64,000 nucleotides of DNA from Mycolicibacterium rhodesiae JS60 (lineage in GTDB: Bacteria; Actinomycetota; Actinomycetes; Mycobacteriales; Mycobacteriaceae), in NCBI GenBank assembly GCA_000230935.2, contig AGIQ01000002.1:1054001-1118000 (forward strand), written 5' to 3'. The notes under the pieces were generated by a model. It did not search any database and was not told the DNA's origin. It saw only the letters and a list, made by a program, of their open reading frames with translations. Shown piece after piece: positions 7,003 to 17,414 of the stretch. The translations under genes and the position numbers were made by a program. Position 1 is the first letter of the stretch; each line of letters opens with the position of its first letter.

Positions 7003-8784
7003 ATGAAATACGCCGCGCACGTTGGTTGGGTCGGAGCATCCGCGGTGGCCGCCGGAATCGGCGTCGCGCTGCTGGCCAACCCCGCGACCGGTCATGCCGA
7101 AACCTCGACCTCCGACACGGCAAGCAGTTCACGACCTTCCCCGGCGAAAGCGACGGCGTCCAGTGCCCGAACCGTCGGGCGCCCCACCTCGGCCACACCG
7201 AAAGCGCGTACCGCCCCTGCCCGCGTCAAATCGGTACCCACCGTCGACCTGCGCCGTGTTGTCCAAGCGGCGCAACGCAATTGGTACCAACGCACGTTCG
7301 AAGCCGTCACTCCGACGTTCCCGCCGCAAACCAGATCAGAAGCCCTCGATCCCGGCGAGACCAGTGACCCGTTCCCGCTGGGCGGCGTCGACACCGACGG
7401 GCGCCGACTGACCTATGCCGTCCATGGCCCGGGCTCAGGCGGCGGCACCCTGAAGATCTCCGGCTCCCAGGCGACCTACACCGCCCCCACCGGCTGGAAC
7501 GGCACCGATCCCTACACGGACACGTTCCAGGTCACCGCCTCCGACTTCTGGAGCGGCCCGCACATTCACGGCCTTTCCGGCCTGATCAACCTCCTGACAT
7601 TCGGCTTGGTCGGGTCCAGCGGCCACACCGCAAACGGCACGCTCACCGTTGCCGTCGCGCCGTACAGCGCAGGGACGTACCCGGTGGACTTCGTCAACAA
7701 CTCGGCCTACGACAGCGGCCAGATCTACGTCACCGTCCTCGGTCAGACCTCGAAGGACCACTGGGCGTGGGTGGACCAGAACGGAACGCCGCACGCGATC
7801 AACCACGACGACGCCAACGCGCCCGGCCACTTGGTCAAGGACGGGGTGAACTACGCGAACATGTCCTACACCCTCGGCCAGGCCGCCAATTTGCGAATGC
7901 CGCCGGACCTGCAGGGTGCCAGGATCTACGTGTCGGTCGCCCAACCGCTGTATATCGCTATCAGCCAAGACAATTCGGGTTGGACCGTGCCCGACCCCGT
8001 CGGCGTCACCAACCCGAACTACGGCACCGTCTACGACTGGTTCGAGTTCACCTTCCAGTACGGCGGCGTGCCCTTCGGCGGTAACACCACGCAGGTGGAC
8101 CAGTTCGGGCTGCCGCTGAGCTTCACCCTCGACCAGGGCTCCTTCTCCGACACCCGCGGCACCACCGCCACGCGGAACCAGGTGTTCACCACCTACCAGA
8201 ACTCGGTACCAACGGAGTTCCAGCAGCTCGTCGTCACCGACGGCCACGGCAATCCGCTGCGCATCGCGTCGCCTCGGTCCGTGCAGCCCGGGTCCCTGGC
8301 CCACTACCTCGACGAACCGATCGACCACTTCTGGACCACGTACACGACGGAGACGTTCACGTTCACCTCGCCAGGCAGCTACACCGTGACCGGCCAGGTC
8401 AACGCCACCAACCAGTTCGCCTACACCGTCACCGCCCTCAACCCTGCCGGAGTCTCCGGAAGCTACCTGATGGACAAGCCGACGACAGCGCAGGTCTTCG
8501 CCGGTGACGGACCCTTCGTCGGCACCCACGAGCAGGGCGCCTTCCTCGCTCAACTCGACGCCGCCTTCAACCGCGGCGTCGCAGCCGCGCCGGACCAGTG
8601 GGGCACCGTTGCGGCGTACTACCCCGCCGACACGAAGCACAACTCCTATGCGAAGGTCTTCCACCAGCTCGGTGTGGACGGGAAGAACTACGGCTTCCCC
8701 TACGACGACGTGAATGGCCAGAGTTCGGTCCTGATTCTCGATAATTCACTGCCACCGCACGTGGTCACCATCACGATCAACTGA
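7003..8784 (+). CDS. Secreted GH64-type beta-1,3-glucanase
   Basis: A 593-residue exported protein. Residues 1-33 form a signal peptide ending ATGHA-ET, followed by an Ala/Ser/Thr/Pro linker to about residue 95. Residues 105-205 resemble the cadherin/Ig-like module found in many exported mycobacterial proteins ([30 protein letters not shown]). From about 215 to the end is a GH64-like (laminaripentaose-producing) domain: VDFVNNS, RIYVSV-type strands, DWFEFTF with Glu348 and NTTQVDQFG with Asp366 as the likely catalytic pair. Such enzymes cut fungal, algal or plant beta-1,3-glucan outside the cell. The gene stands alone beside a tRNA, a common landing site, which hints at horizontal gain. Confidence 0.8.
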   Translation: MKYAAHVGWVGASAVAAGIGVALLANPATGHAETSTSDTASSSRPSPAKATASSARTVGRPTSATPKARTAPARVKSVPTVDLRRVVQAAQRNWYQRTFEAVTPTFPPQTRSEALDPGETSDPFPLGGVDTDGRRLTYAVHGPGSGGGTLKISGSQATYTAPTGWNGTDPYTDTFQVTASDFWSGPHIHGLSGLINLLTFGLVGSSGHTANGTLTVAVAPYSAGTYPVDFVNNSAYDSGQIYVTVLGQTSKDHWAWVDQNGTPHAINHDDANAPGHLVKDGVNYANMSYTLGQAANLRMPPDLQGARIYVSVAQPLYIAISQDNSGWTVPDPVGVTNPNYGTVYDWFEFTFQYGGVPFGGNTTQVDQFGLPLSFTLDQGSFSDTRGTTATRNQVFTTYQNSVPTEFQQLVVTDGHGNPLRIASPRSVQPGSLAHYLDEPIDHFWTTYTTETFTFTSPGSYTVTGQVNATNQFAYTVTALNPAGVSGSYLMDKPTTAQVFAGDGPFVGTHEQGAFLAQLDAAFNRGVAAAPDQWGTVAAYYPADTKHNSYAKVFHQLGVDGKNYGFPYDDVNGQSSVLILDNSLPPHVVTITIN

Positions 8785-8804
8785 TCCGCCGCTACGCTCG
8801 TCGC

Positions 8805-9386
8805 GTGCTGCTCTCCGATCGTGATATCCGCGCCGCCATCGCCGACGGACGACTGGGCATCGACCCCTTCGACGACGCCCTGGTGCAACCGTCGAGCGTC
8901 GACGTCCGGCTGGACAGCCTGTTCCGGGTCTTCAACAACACCCGCTACACCCACATCGACCCCGCCAAACAGCAGGACGAGCTGACCAGCCTGGTCGAGC
9001 CCGACGACGGGGAACCGTTCGTGCTGCATCCCGGCGAGTTCGTCCTCGGCTCCACGCTGGAATGCTGCACCCTGCCCGACGACCTCGCCGGCCGGCTGGA
9101 AGGCAAGTCGTCGCTGGGCCGGCTGGGCCTGCTCACCCACTCCACCGCGGGCTTCATCGACCCCGGCTTCTCCGGGCACATCACCCTGGAGCTGTCCAAC
9201 GTCGCCAACCTGCCGATCACGCTGTGGCCGGGCATGAAGATCGGCCAGCTGTGCCTGCTGCGGCTGACCAGCCCCGCCGAAAACCCCTACGGCAGCGCCA
9301 GCGTCGGCTCGAAATACCAGGGTCAACGCGGGCCGACGCCGTCGCGCTCGTATCAGAACTTCATCCAGTCCCAGCCGGGCGAGTAG
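8805..9386 (+). CDS. dcd: dCTP deaminase (probably bifunctional dCTP deaminase/dUTPase)
   Basis: A 193-residue enzyme of the trimeric Dcd/Dut family that deaminates dCTP and, in M. tuberculosis, also hydrolyses the dUTP formed, giving dUMP for thymidylate synthesis. The sequence carries LLSDRDIR at the start, [10 protein letters not shown], the nucleotide-binding [29 protein letters not shown] region (quoted here as landmarks GKSSLGR and AGFIDPGF, with the catalytic Glu in TLELSN), and the C-terminal [11 protein letters not shown] segment that closes over the phosphates. The start is GTG at 8805. It sits 20 bases after the glucanase stop but is conserved housekeeping, so a shared transcript would be incidental. 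Confidence 0.97.
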   Translation: MLLSDRDIRAAIADGRLGIDPFDDALVQPSSVDVRLDSLFRVFNNTRYTHIDPAKQQDELTSLVEPDDGEPFVLHPGEFVLGSTLECCTLPDDLAGRLEGKSSLGRLGLLTHSTAGFIDPGFSGHITLELSNVANLPITLWPGMKIGQLCLLRLTSPAENPYGSASVGSKYQGQRGPTPSRSYQNFIQSQPGE

Positions 9387-9541
9387 CCTCGGAACTCCAG
9401 GGTCAGCTTTCGGCCACCAGCTAACCCGTTCGGCTGTAACGGAGCCGCTACCTGCGGCGATGAACTTTCTAGTCGAACGTCTCTAGCAGGGTGGAGCGCA
9501 GCAGCGGGTCGGGGGACCCAGCAAACAACCTTGGAGGGGTA

Positions 9542-11302
9542 GTGGACATCGCACTCGGTGTGTCCATGACGCCGACGACGGTGCGCATGGTGCTGGTCGA
9601 AGGCGAGAAAGCAGACGGCGTGACCGTCGACAACGACACCTTCGACATCACGACCGGCGAAGGTGCGGCAACCGCGGCGGAGCAAGTGGTCGCCGCGATC
9701 CTCGGAACCCGCGAGAGTGCCACCGAAGGTGGGCACCGCCTGGTGTCGACCGGCGTCACGTGGACCGACCATGCCGCGGCGGCAGGTCTGCGCGACGCGC
9801 TCAAGGCCCGCAAGATCGATGACGTCCTCCTGGTGTCCGAACTTCACGCCGCGGGCGCGCTGGCCCAAGCCGTCGGGCAGACCGTCGGCTACGACCGCAC
9901 GGCGCTGATGCTGCTCGATCGCGACACCGCGACCGTGGCCGTCGTCGAGACCGCCGGCGGCGCGATCGTCAAGGTGCAGACCGAAAGCCTGCACGCCCAG
10001 GATGCGGTGGCCGAACTGCAGCGCATGATCTCCGACCTCGAAGGCATCGACGCACCGCCGCAGGGTCTGTTCGTCCTGGGCTCGGGTGTCGACGTGGCCG
10101 CGGTGACGTCCCAGCTGTCGCTGGGCACCACGCTGTCCGTACACGCCCCCGAGGAAGCCGAACTGGCTCTGGCCCGCGGCGCCGCGCTGGCCTCGGCCGC
10201 CGCACCTCGCTATGAAGCCTCGACCGTCGGCCTGGGCTACGCCCGCGATCCCGACGGCACCACCGCCGGCAAGGTCTACCCCGCCGGTGAGGACACCGAG
10301 ATGGCCGAAGCCGGAACTCAGATGGCCGCCGCCGGCTACATGGCCCCGCTCGGCTACAGCGAAGTCCCCGACGATCCCGACGGCGACTTCGGCTACGACT
10401 CCATGCCGGCCGATCCCGATTTCACCGTCGACGAGCCGGAGCGTAAGCCGTTCCTGCTGGTCGGTAGCGCGCTGACATCGATCTTCGTGATCGGCGTTGT
10501 GGCACTGGTGATCTCGCTGGCGGTCAGTATCCGGCCGACCGTCGATCAGCGGCCCAGTCCGGCCGAGAGTGTGATCGTGCCCAGCAGCCAGACACCCGCG
10601 GCCGTCGCTCCCGAGGCAGCCCAGCCACCGCCGTCGGCCCCGTCGGTGCCCGACACCATCCAGGAGCCGGTGCCCGTCGTGCAGCAGGCGCCGCGGACCG
10701 TCTTCGTGACGCCCGCCCCGCAGGCTCCGGCTCCCGCGCCTGCCGCGCCCGCCCCGGCGCCCGCCGCGCCCGCGCCCGCTCCGGAGGCACCGCCACCCGC
10801 CCCGGCGCCGATCGCGCCGGTGATCCCCGCTCCGATCATCGCGCCGCCGGTCATCGTCCTGCCGCCGATCCTGCCGCCGTTCATCCGGCCGCCACGGGCT
10901 CCGCACTACCCGACGTACCCGTCGTCGCCGAGCTATCCCACGCAGCCGTCCACGCCGACCCAACCGTCGACGCCCACCCAGCCCACGACACCGTCGACGC
11001 CCTCGGTGCCGCAGGAGCCGTCGTACCCCACCCAGGCCCCGCAACAGCCGTCGTCGCCGGTCGTCACCGAGGTCCCGCAGAGTCCCCCTAGCGCGGCCGC
11101 CGGTTCGGGCGGTTACGGCTCGGGTTCCGGCGGCTACGGCGGTGGCGGCTATGGATCGGGCGGTTCGAGCTCGAGCTCGGGGGGTTCGGGGTCTTCGGAG
11201 TCTGACGGCGGCTCGCGGTCGAGCGGGTCCGGCGGATCGCGCAGTTCCGGCGGCAGTTCGGGCAGCAGCCCGTTGTGGCCCTGGCCTGGTATGGGGCACT
11301 GA
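9542..11302 (+). CDS. DUF7159-type membrane protein with Pro-rich and Gly/Ser-rich extracellular tail
   Basis: A 586-residue protein starting at GTG 9542, preceded by GGAGGGG. The N-terminal part (about 1-265) begins VDIALGVSMTPTTVRMVLVEG, a domain I associate with a mycobacterial family (DUF7159) of unknown function and with a layout that vaguely recalls actin-like folds. An acidic linker follows, then one membrane helix near residues 305-328 (FLLVGSALTSIFVIGVVALV). The rest is outside: long Pro/Ala repeats (PAPAPAAPAPAP), a PT/PS stretch (TQPSTPTQPS) and a Gly/Ser/Tyr tail. It may be a wall-spanning structural protein. Rv0312 of M. tuberculosis has comparable composition; orthology is not established. 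Confidence 0.75.
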   Translation: MDIALGVSMTPTTVRMVLVEGEKADGVTVDNDTFDITTGEGAATAAEQVVAAILGTRESATEGGHRLVSTGVTWTDHAAAAGLRDALKARKIDDVLLVSELHAAGALAQAVGQTVGYDRTALMLLDRDTATVAVVETAGGAIVKVQTESLHAQDAVAELQRMISDLEGIDAPPQGLFVLGSGVDVAAVTSQLSLGTTLSVHAPEEAELALARGAALASAAAPRYEASTVGLGYARDPDGTTAGKVYPAGEDTEMAEAGTQMAAAGYMAPLGYSEVPDDPDGDFGYDSMPADPDFTVDEPERKPFLLVGSALTSIFVIGVVALVISLAVSIRPTVDQRPSPAESVIVPSSQTPAAVAPEAAQPPPSAPSVPDTIQEPVPVVQQAPRTVFVTPAPQAPAPAPAAPAPAPAAPAPAPEAPPPAPAPIAPVIPAPIIAPPVIVLPPILPPFIRPPRAPHYPTYPSSPSYPTQPSTPTQPSTPTQPTTPSTPSVPQEPSYPTQAPQQPSSPVVTEVPQSPPSAAAGSGGYGSGSGGYGGGGYGSGGSSSSSGGSGSSESDGGSRSSGSGGSRSSGGSSGSSPLWPWPGMGH

Positions 11303-11386
11303 ACGAGGTCCGAGTTCACCGGGAGTTAGCCTCGCGCTAAGTGTCGCGATGCGGTCAGATCATCGTGGCTGCCTATAGAGGGCAGT

Positions 11387-12715
11387 ATGCGATGCACAGT
11401 CTTTGGCACCGGTTATCTCGGCGCAACCCACGCCGCCGGGATGGCCGAGCTGGGTCATGAGGTGGTCGGGATCGATATCGATCCCGGCAAGATCGCTAAA
11501 CTGTCCTCCGGCGACATCCCGTTTTACGAGCCCGGTCTGGCAAAGATGTTGCAGGACAATCTCTCTGCCGGTCGCCTGCAGTTCACCACCGACTACGACG
11601 CGGCCGCAGATTTCGCCGATGTCCATTTCCTCGGCGTCGGAACCCCGCAGAAGAAGGGCGAATACGGCGCGGACCTGCGCCATGTCAACGCCGTGATCGA
11701 CGAGCTGGTGCCCCGGTTGACCAGGCCCGCCGTGATCATCGGCAAGTCGACGGTTCCGGTGGGCACCGCCGCCGAGTTGGGCCGGCGGGCGAAATCGCTG
11801 GCACGTGATGGTGTGGACGTCGAAATCGCCTGGAATCCGGAGTTTCTCCGCGAGGGATTCGCCGTGCAGGACACCCTGCACCCGGACCGGATCGTCGTTG
11901 GCGTACAGCCCGATTCGATCCGCGCCGAAGCGGTGCTGCGCGAGATGTACGCCCCGCTGCTGGCCGAGGACATCCCGTTCCTGCTGACCGACTTGCAGAC
12001 CGCCGAGCTCGTCAAGGTGTCGGCCAATGCCTTTCTGGCCACCAAGATCTCGTTCATCAACGCCATCTCCGAGGTGTGCGAGGCCGCCGGCGCGGACGTC
12101 CGCGTGCTGGCCGATGCCCTGGGCCACGACCCGCGCATCGGACGCCGATTCCTCAACGCGGGACTGGGTTTCGGCGGCGGCTGCCTGCCCAAAGACATTC
12201 GTGCCTTCATGGCTCGTGCCGGTGAGCTGGGCGCCAACCACGCGCTGACCTTCCTGCGCGAGGTGGACAGCATCAACATGCGCAGGCGCACGCGGATGGT
12301 CGAATTGGCCACCACGGCATGCGGTGGCTCGCTCCTGGGTGCCAACGTGGCGGTGCTCGGTGCCGCGTTCAAACCCGAGTCCGACGATGTGCGGGATTCC
12401 CCGGCGCTCAACGTCGCCGGGCTGCTGCAGCTCAACGGCGCCACCGTGAACGTCTACGACCCCAAGGCGATGGAGAACTCGCAACGCCTGTTCCCAACGC
12501 TGACCTACTCGACCTCCGCTCTGGAGGCCTGCGACCGCGCCGATGTCGTGCTGGTGGCCACCGAATGGCAGGAGTTCGTCGACCTCGATCCGGACGAACT
12601 GGCGCGGCACGTTCGGGCCAGAGTCATTGTGGACGGCCGCAATTGCCTCGACGTCGCGCGCTGGACTGCGGCGGGATGGAACGTTTACGCATTGGGCCGC
12701 CCGGTTCTGACGTAG
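11387..12715 (+). CDS. udgA: UDP-glucose 6-dehydrogenase
   Basis: A 442-residue cytosolic enzyme that oxidises UDP-glucose to UDP-glucuronate in two NAD+-dependent steps. The N-terminal Rossmann motif is VFGTGYLGATHAAGMAELG; the substrate site and the nucleophilic cysteine (Cys266) are in GFGGGCLPKD; FKPESDDVRDSP marks the C-terminal UDP-binding domain. Length and motifs are full. The downstream gene begins 11 bases after its stop, and the run ends with rmlA, so these genes probably share a transcript serving cell-surface sugar synthesis. Confidence 0.95.
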   Translation: MRCTVFGTGYLGATHAAGMAELGHEVVGIDIDPGKIAKLSSGDIPFYEPGLAKMLQDNLSAGRLQFTTDYDAAADFADVHFLGVGTPQKKGEYGADLRHVNAVIDELVPRLTRPAVIIGKSTVPVGTAAELGRRAKSLARDGVDVEIAWNPEFLREGFAVQDTLHPDRIVVGVQPDSIRAEAVLREMYAPLLAEDIPFLLTDLQTAELVKVSANAFLATKISFINAISEVCEAAGADVRVLADALGHDPRIGRRFLNAGLGFGGGCLPKDIRAFMARAGELGANHALTFLREVDSINMRRRTRMVELATTACGGSLLGANVAVLGAAFKPESDDVRDSPALNVAGLLQLNGATVNVYDPKAMENSQRLFPTLTYSTSALEACDRADVVLVATEWQEFVDLDPDELARHVRARVIVDGRNCLDVARWTAAGWNVYALGRPVLT

Positions 12716-12725
12716 GTTCTCCTTC

Positions 12726-13490
12726 GTGGACTTCACAACCGCATTGATCGCCGAAAGCGCCGCATTCGCTGACCTTCTGCGCGACGCCGACCTTTCCACA
12801 CCGGTGCCGACCTGCCCGGAGTGGACGCTCGAACAATTGATGCGCCACGTCGGGCGCGGCGATCGGTGGTGCGCCCAGATCGTCGCCGAACAGTCGATGG
12901 AGTTCATCGATCCGCGCACAGTCGCGGGCGGCAAGCCGCCGGACGGCCGGGACAACGAGATCGAATGGCTGCTCGACGGCCCGCGCAAGCTCATCGACGC
13001 CGTCGCGCAGACCGGCGCCGACACCGAGGTGTGGACGTTCCTGGGCCCGCGTCCTGCCAGCTGGTGGATCCGGCGCCGCCTGCACGAGATCGTCGTCCAT
13101 CGCGCCGACGCCGCCATCGCGTTGGGTCGGTCGTTCGAGGTGGACCCCGCGGTGGCCGCCGACGCCATCACCGAATGGTTGGAGCGGGTGGTCATCCAGG
13201 CCGACGAGGAAGGCCCCGCCGGCGGCGACCGCCCGCTGGGCGACGGCCAGTCGCTGCACCTGCACGCCACCGAGCCCGACCTCGGGGAGGCCGGCGAGTG
13301 GACGATCTTCGGGCGGCCCGACGGCATCGCCTTCGACCACGAACACGGCAAGGCCACTACCGCGCTCAAGGGCCCGGCCCGGGGCCTGCTGCTGGCCGTC
13401 GTGCGCCGGAGCACCGCCGCCGCCGAGGGCCTGGAGGTATTCGGCGACGCGGGAGTCTGGGACACCTGGTTGGCCCGCACGCCGTTCTAG
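12726..13490 (+). CDS. Maleylpyruvate-isomerase-like mycothiol-dependent enzyme (MDMPI domain, Rv0332-like)
   Basis: A 254-residue protein with the DinB-like MDMPI N-terminal fold: CPEWTLEQLMRHVGRGDRW near residue 30, and the metal-ligand histidines in RHVGR and IVVHRADAA. The C-terminal alpha/beta MDMPI domain covers about 160-250. Members use mycothiol as cofactor or act as isomerases or transferases, but most mycobacterial copies are uncharacterised. In M. tuberculosis the related Rv0332 also precedes a small Rv0333 protein and rmlA, and this arrangement is kept here. The start is GTG at 12726. Confidence 0.85.
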   Translation: MDFTTALIAESAAFADLLRDADLSTPVPTCPEWTLEQLMRHVGRGDRWCAQIVAEQSMEFIDPRTVAGGKPPDGRDNEIEWLLDGPRKLIDAVAQTGADTEVWTFLGPRPASWWIRRRLHEIVVHRADAAIALGRSFEVDPAVAADAITEWLERVVIQADEEGPAGGDRPLGDGQSLHLHATEPDLGEAGEWTIFGRPDGIAFDHEHGKATTALKGPARGLLLAVVRRSTAAAEGLEVFGDAGVWDTWLARTPF

Positions 13491-13508
13491 ACCGGTAGTT
13501 TTAGCCAA

Positions 13509-13862
13509 ATGAGCACTTCGGAGATCGCCACCGTCCTGGCCTGGCATGACGCGCTGAGCACCGCGGACCTCGACACCCTGGTCTCGCTGTCCAGCGACGA
13601 CATCGAGATCGGCGACGCCGACGGCGCCGCACAAGGTCATGCCGCGCTGCGGGACTGGGCGCAGCGTTCTGCGGGGCCTGTCGAAGTCGGCGAGATCTAC
13701 TACCGCGACGGCGTTGTCGTCGTCGAAGAGCGACGGCCCGCGGGTACCGCGGCGGCAGCCTTCCGAGTGGTGCACGATCACGTCACCTCGGCGTTCCGTC
13801 ACGACGACCTGGCCACCGCCCTGGCTGCCACCGACATGTCCGACGAAGACCTGCAGGCCTGA
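13509..13862 (+). CDS. NTF2/SnoaL-like small protein (Rv0333-like)
   Basis: A 117-residue protein with the pattern of an NTF2-like cone fold: an N-terminal helix [19 protein letters not shown], then [21 protein letters not shown], and several C-terminal strands ([29 protein letters not shown]). Such proteins act as ketosteroid-isomerase-like enzymes, polyketide cyclases or simply binding modules. Position between the MDMPI protein and rmlA matches Rv0333. No catalytic residues can be assigned with confidence. Confidence 0.8.
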   Translation: MSTSEIATVLAWHDALSTADLDTLVSLSSDDIEIGDADGAAQGHAALRDWAQRSAGPVEVGEIYYRDGVVVVEERRPAGTAAAAFRVVHDHVTSAFRHDDLATALAATDMSDEDLQA

Positions 13863-13867
13863 CCGAC

Positions 13868-14734
13868 TTGCGCGGGATCATCCTGGCAGGTGGGTCAGGC
13901 ACGCGGCTGTATCCGATCACGATGGGGCCCAGCAAGCAGCTGCTGCCCGTGTTCGACAAGCCGATGATCTACTACCCGCTGTGCACGCTCATGATGGCGG
14001 GCATCCGGGACATCCTGGTGATCACCACCGGCCGCGACGCCCCCGCCTTTCATCGACTGCTCGGTGACGGCTCGCGCCTGGGTATCAACCTCAGCTATGC
14101 GGTGCAGGATCGGCCCGACGGGCTGGCACAGGCGTTCCTGATCGGGGCCGACCACATCGGCACCGGTCCCGCCGCACTTGTGTTGGGCGACAACATCTTC
14201 TACGGACCTGGTGTCGGCACCAGCCTGAGCCGGTTCCGAAATATCCAGGGCGCGGCCATCTTCGCCTACCGGGTCGCCGATCCGTCGGCCTACGGTGTGA
14301 TCGAGTTCGCCGCCGATGGCACCGCGCTGTCACTCGAGGAGAAGCCGGCGCGGCCGAAGTCGAACTACGCCGTGCCGGGGCTGTACTTCTACGACAACGA
14401 CGTCATCGAGATCGCCCGCGGGCTGCGGCCCTCGTCGCGGGGCGAGCTGGAGATCACCGAAGTCAACCAGACCTATCTCGACCAGGGCCGACTGGTGGTC
14501 GAGGTGCTGCCGCGCGGCAGTGCCTGGCTGGACACCGGAACCTTCGACTCCCTCTTGGATGCAAGCGATTTCGTACGCACCATCGAATACCGCCAAGGGC
14601 TCAAGGTGTCCTGCCCGGAAGAGGTGGCCTGGCGGATGGGCTTCATCGACGACGAGCAGCTGGCCCGCTGCGGCGCTGAGCTGGTCAAGTCAGGCTATGG
14701 CGGCTACCTGTTGAAGCTGCTGGACCAGGGGTAG
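13868..14734 (+). CDS. rmlA: Glucose-1-phosphate thymidylyltransferase
   Basis: A 288-residue enzyme making dTDP-glucose from dTTP and glucose-1-phosphate, the first step to dTDP-L-rhamnose, the linker sugar between peptidoglycan and arabinogalactan. The N-terminal [14 protein letters not shown] pyrophosphorylase signature, [25 protein letters not shown] and the EEKP loop are all present. The start is a TTG at 13868, six bases after the preceding stop, placed there because the conserved MRGIILAGG opening begins at this codon. Its last 50 bases overlap, in antisense, the 3' end of the YibE/F gene. Confidence 0.96.
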   Translation: MRGIILAGGSGTRLYPITMGPSKQLLPVFDKPMIYYPLCTLMMAGIRDILVITTGRDAPAFHRLLGDGSRLGINLSYAVQDRPDGLAQAFLIGADHIGTGPAALVLGDNIFYGPGVGTSLSRFRNIQGAAIFAYRVADPSAYGVIEFAADGTALSLEEKPARPKSNYAVPGLYFYDNDVIEIARGLRPSSRGELEITEVNQTYLDQGRLVVEVLPRGSAWLDTGTFDSLLDASDFVRTIEYRQGLKVSCPEEVAWRMGFIDDEQLARCGAELVKSGYGGYLLKLLDQG

Positions 14735-15929
14735 CCAAGACCGCGGCGATCGCGGTGGTCAGCGGCACCGACAAGGCCAGCGCGATACCGCCCACCGCGG
14801 AGCGGGCGATCTCGATGGCCACGCCTTCACTGGTCAGCACATCGAACAGCGAGCGGTTGGCCACACTGAACAACAGCAGCAGCGGCAGCGAGCTACCCGC
14901 GTAGGCCAGCACCAGGGTGTACACCGTGCTGGCGATGTGATCGCTGCCGATGCGCATGGCGCGCAGGAAGATCTGGCGACGTGTGGCATCACCGGCGTGG
15001 GCGAGCTCGAATACCGCCGAGGCCTGGGTGATGGTCACGTCGTTGAGCACGCCGAGTGAGCCGATGATGAACCCGGCCAGTAGGAGGCCCTGGATCGACA
15101 CGTGGCCCATGTACGCGGCGACCTCGTTGTTCTGGTCTTCGGACAGCCCGGTGAGATGAGCGAGTTCGATTGCCGCCCAGGACAGTCCCGCCGCCAACAG
15201 CATGGCGGTCAGGGTGCCGAGCAGGGCCGCGCTGGTACGCAGACTGACACCGTGCGCCAGATAGATGACGGCAAAGAGGATGACCGACGAGGCCACCAGT
15301 GCGGCGGGAACCGCCGGGGAGCCGTCGCGCAATGACGGGAGCAGGAAGACCACCAGCACCACGAAGGCCACGACGATCCCGACCAGCGCCCGTAGACCAC
15401 GCCAACGCGCCACTGCCACAATGACTATCGCGAACGCCGCGGCCAGTGCGATCAGCGGCCAGGTGCGCTCGTAGTCGTAGAACGCATAGCTGGTCGCCCC
15501 CTGCTGGTCGACCTGTCGGAAGATGCGAATCGTGTCGCCCGCCGACAGATTCGGCTGACCCGGGCCGGGGGAGAACTCCAGCATCGTCGACGCACCCTGG
15601 TTCGGTCCGCTGTCGATCGCCACCATGGCCTGCACGCAGGTGCCGCTGCCGGACATGCCGGGGGCTGGTGATGCGGTGAGCACCTGGCCGGCCGACGGGC
15701 TGCCGCAGTCCGCCAGGCTGCTGGAGGTCACCTGACCGCCCTCGGTGGTGACCGCACCGCCGGCGCCGTTCTGGAACGGCAGCGGAATGTCGACCTTGGA
15801 GCCGCTCGGCCACAGCAGGACCGCTGCGATGACGGTTGCCAGCGCGATCACGCCCAGTGCGATGACCACGATCCGGGCCGCCAGCGGGCTCAGTGGAGCC
15901 GGGCCGGTGTGTGAATGCGAATGCGTCAC
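14685..15929 (-). CDS. YibE/F family membrane protein
   Basis: A 414-residue multi-pass inner-membrane protein. It begins with a His-rich MTHSHSHTG cytosolic tag and one membrane helix near residues 20-42, followed by an extracytoplasmic domain to about 160, and then seven or more hydrophobic segments. The region [21 protein letters not shown] is the most conserved part of YibE/F proteins. Function is unknown; distant links to transport or stress have been proposed for the family. The 3' end runs 50 bases into rmlA on the other strand, and both C-termini look genuine. Confidence 0.9.
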   Translation of the reverse strand: MTHSHSHTGPAPLSPLAARIVVIALGVIALATVIAAVLLWPSGSKVDIPLPFQNGAGGAVTTEGGQVTSSSLADCGSPSAGQVLTASPAPGMSGSGTCVQAMVAIDSGPNQGASTMLEFSPGPGQPNLSAGDTIRIFRQVDQQGATSYAFYDYERTWPLIALAAAFAIVIVAVARWRGLRALVGIVVAFVVLVVFLLPSLRDGSPAVPAALVASSVILFAVIYLAHGVSLRTSAALLGTLTAMLLAAGLSWAAIELAHLTGLSEDQNNEVAAYMGHVSIQGLLLAGFIIGSLGVLNDVTITQASAVFELAHAGDATRRQIFLRAMRIGSDHIASTVYTLVLAYAGSSLPLLLLFSVANRSLFDVLTSEGVAIEIARSAVGGIALALSVPLTTAIAAVLATPGPAASTGSRHSLT

Positions 15930-15959
15930 CCGGACAGGGTAGTGGCAGTGCTTGTGGAG

Positions 15960-17225
15960 CTACTGCCGGTAGCTGGCCAGAAAGTTGCCTAGCCGTTCGA
16001 TCGCCCTGGTCAGATCGCGCGACCACGGCAGCGTCACGATCCGCAGATGATCAGGTGCCGGCCAGTTGAAGCCGGTGCCCTGGGTTACCAGGATCTTCTC
16101 TTGCAGAAGCAGATCCAACACCAGCTGCTCGTCGTCGCGGATGTCGTGCACCTCGGGGTCCAGCCGCGGGAACGCATACAGCGCCCCGGCGGGCTTGACG
16201 CACGACACCCCGGGGATCTCGTTGAGCCTGCTCCAGGCGACGTCGCGCTGCTCGAGCAGCCGGCCACCCGGCAGCACGAGATCGTCGATGCTCTGGTGTC
16301 CACCCAGCGCGACCTGAATAGCGTGTTGTGCAGGCACATTCGGGCACAGCCGCATATTGGCCAACAGGCTGATGCCCTCGATGAAACTGCTGGCGTGCTC
16401 CTTGGGGCCGGTGATGACCAGCCAGCCCGAGCGGTAGCCGGCCACCCGGTAGGCCTTGGACAGCCCGTTGAACGTCAGGGTCAGCAGGTCCGGCGCCAGC
16501 GATGCCAGGCTGATGTGCTTGGCGTCGTCGTAGAGGATCTTGTCGTAGATCTCGTCGGCCAGCAGCAACAGTTGATGCTTGCGCGCCAATTCGACCATCT
16601 GCTGCAGGATTTCGCGGCTGTACACCGCGCCGGTCGGGTTGTTCGGGTTGATCACCACGAGCGCCTTGGTGCGGTCGGTGATCTTGGACTCCAGGTCGGC
16701 GACGTCGGGCATCCAGCCGTTGGTCTCGTCGCACAGGTAGTGCACCGGGGTGCCGCCGGCCAGCGCGGTCGACGCTGTCCACAGCGGATAGTCCGGCGCG
16801 GGGATGAGCACCTGGTCGCCGTTGTCGAGCAGCGCCTGCAGGGTCATCGTGATGAGCTCGGAGACACCGTTGCCGAGGTAGACGTCGTCGATGTCGAAGC
16901 GGGGGAAGTTCTCGACCAACTCGTAGCGGGTGAAGACCGCGCGGCGGGCGCTGACGATGCCCTTGGAGTCGGAGTAGCCCTGTGCGTCGGGCAGGGCGGC
17001 GATCATGTCGCGCATGATCACGTCGGGCGCCTCGAAGCCGAACGGCGCGGGGTTGCCGATGTTCAGCTTGAGGATGCGGTGACCCTCGTTCTCCAGCCGG
17101 TTGGCGTGCTCGTGGATCGGCCCGCGGATCTCGTAGAGCACGTCCTGCAGCTTGGTCGACTGCGTGAACGTGCGCGGCCGAGGATGCTGGCTCGTGCCGT
17201 GCCACGGTAACTGGTGAGTAGTCAC
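15960..17225 (-). CDS. aspC: Alanine/aspartate-type aminotransferase (Rv0337c type)
   Basis: A 421-residue fold-type I PLP enzyme, closest by eye to the mycobacterial Rv0337c alanine aminotransferase that links alanine and glutamate metabolism. Landmarks are IGNPAPFGFEAPD for the substrate loop, PNNPTGAVYS, LLADEIYDKILYD, and the Schiff-base lysine Lys257 in FNGLSKAYRVAGYRSGW. I start it at GTG 17225 (MTTHQ...), in line with the known protein; an in-frame TTG at 17252 would add nine residues. Confidence 0.93.
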   Translation of the reverse strand: MTTHQLPWHGTSQHPRPRTFTQSTKLQDVLYEIRGPIHEHANRLENEGHRILKLNIGNPAPFGFEAPDVIMRDMIAALPDAQGYSDSKGIVSARRAVFTRYELVENFPRFDIDDVYLGNGVSELITMTLQALLDNGDQVLIPAPDYPLWTASTALAGGTPVHYLCDETNGWMPDVADLESKITDRTKALVVINPNNPTGAVYSREILQQMVELARKHQLLLLADEIYDKILYDDAKHISLASLAPDLLTLTFNGLSKAYRVAGYRSGWLVITGPKEHASSFIEGISLLANMRLCPNVPAQHAIQVALGGHQSIDDLVLPGGRLLEQRDVAWSRLNEIPGVSCVKPAGALYAFPRLDPEVHDIRDDEQLVLDLLLQEKILVTQGTGFNWPAPDHLRIVTLPWSRDLTRAIERLGNFLASYRQ

Positions 17226-17414
17226 GCCGATGATTGTCCCATTCTTTGGCAACCGGGTTTTCTCCGTGACCGATTGTGGCTTTGCTGCGCTGCGCGGAAG
17301 TCACGATTGAGGGACACCTCGGATACAACTGTGACTCTGCTGTGTAGTCGCGCTGGTTGGGGGTGAAATGACTGCTAGCTTGAGCCGTTACCACCGGCCC
17401 GACGGCGCAAAGGG

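Noticed and set aside
9353..11299. 648-codon minus-strand frame with Arg/Gly runs
   Set aside because: It is the antisense shadow of the Pro- and Gly/Ser-rich membrane protein at 9542-11302; the Arg-rich runs are the complement of Pro/Ser codons.
12624..13802. 392-codon minus-strand frame opposite the MDMPI gene
   Set aside because: Antisense shadow of udgA, MDMPI and NTF2-like genes, which have conserved motifs and order.
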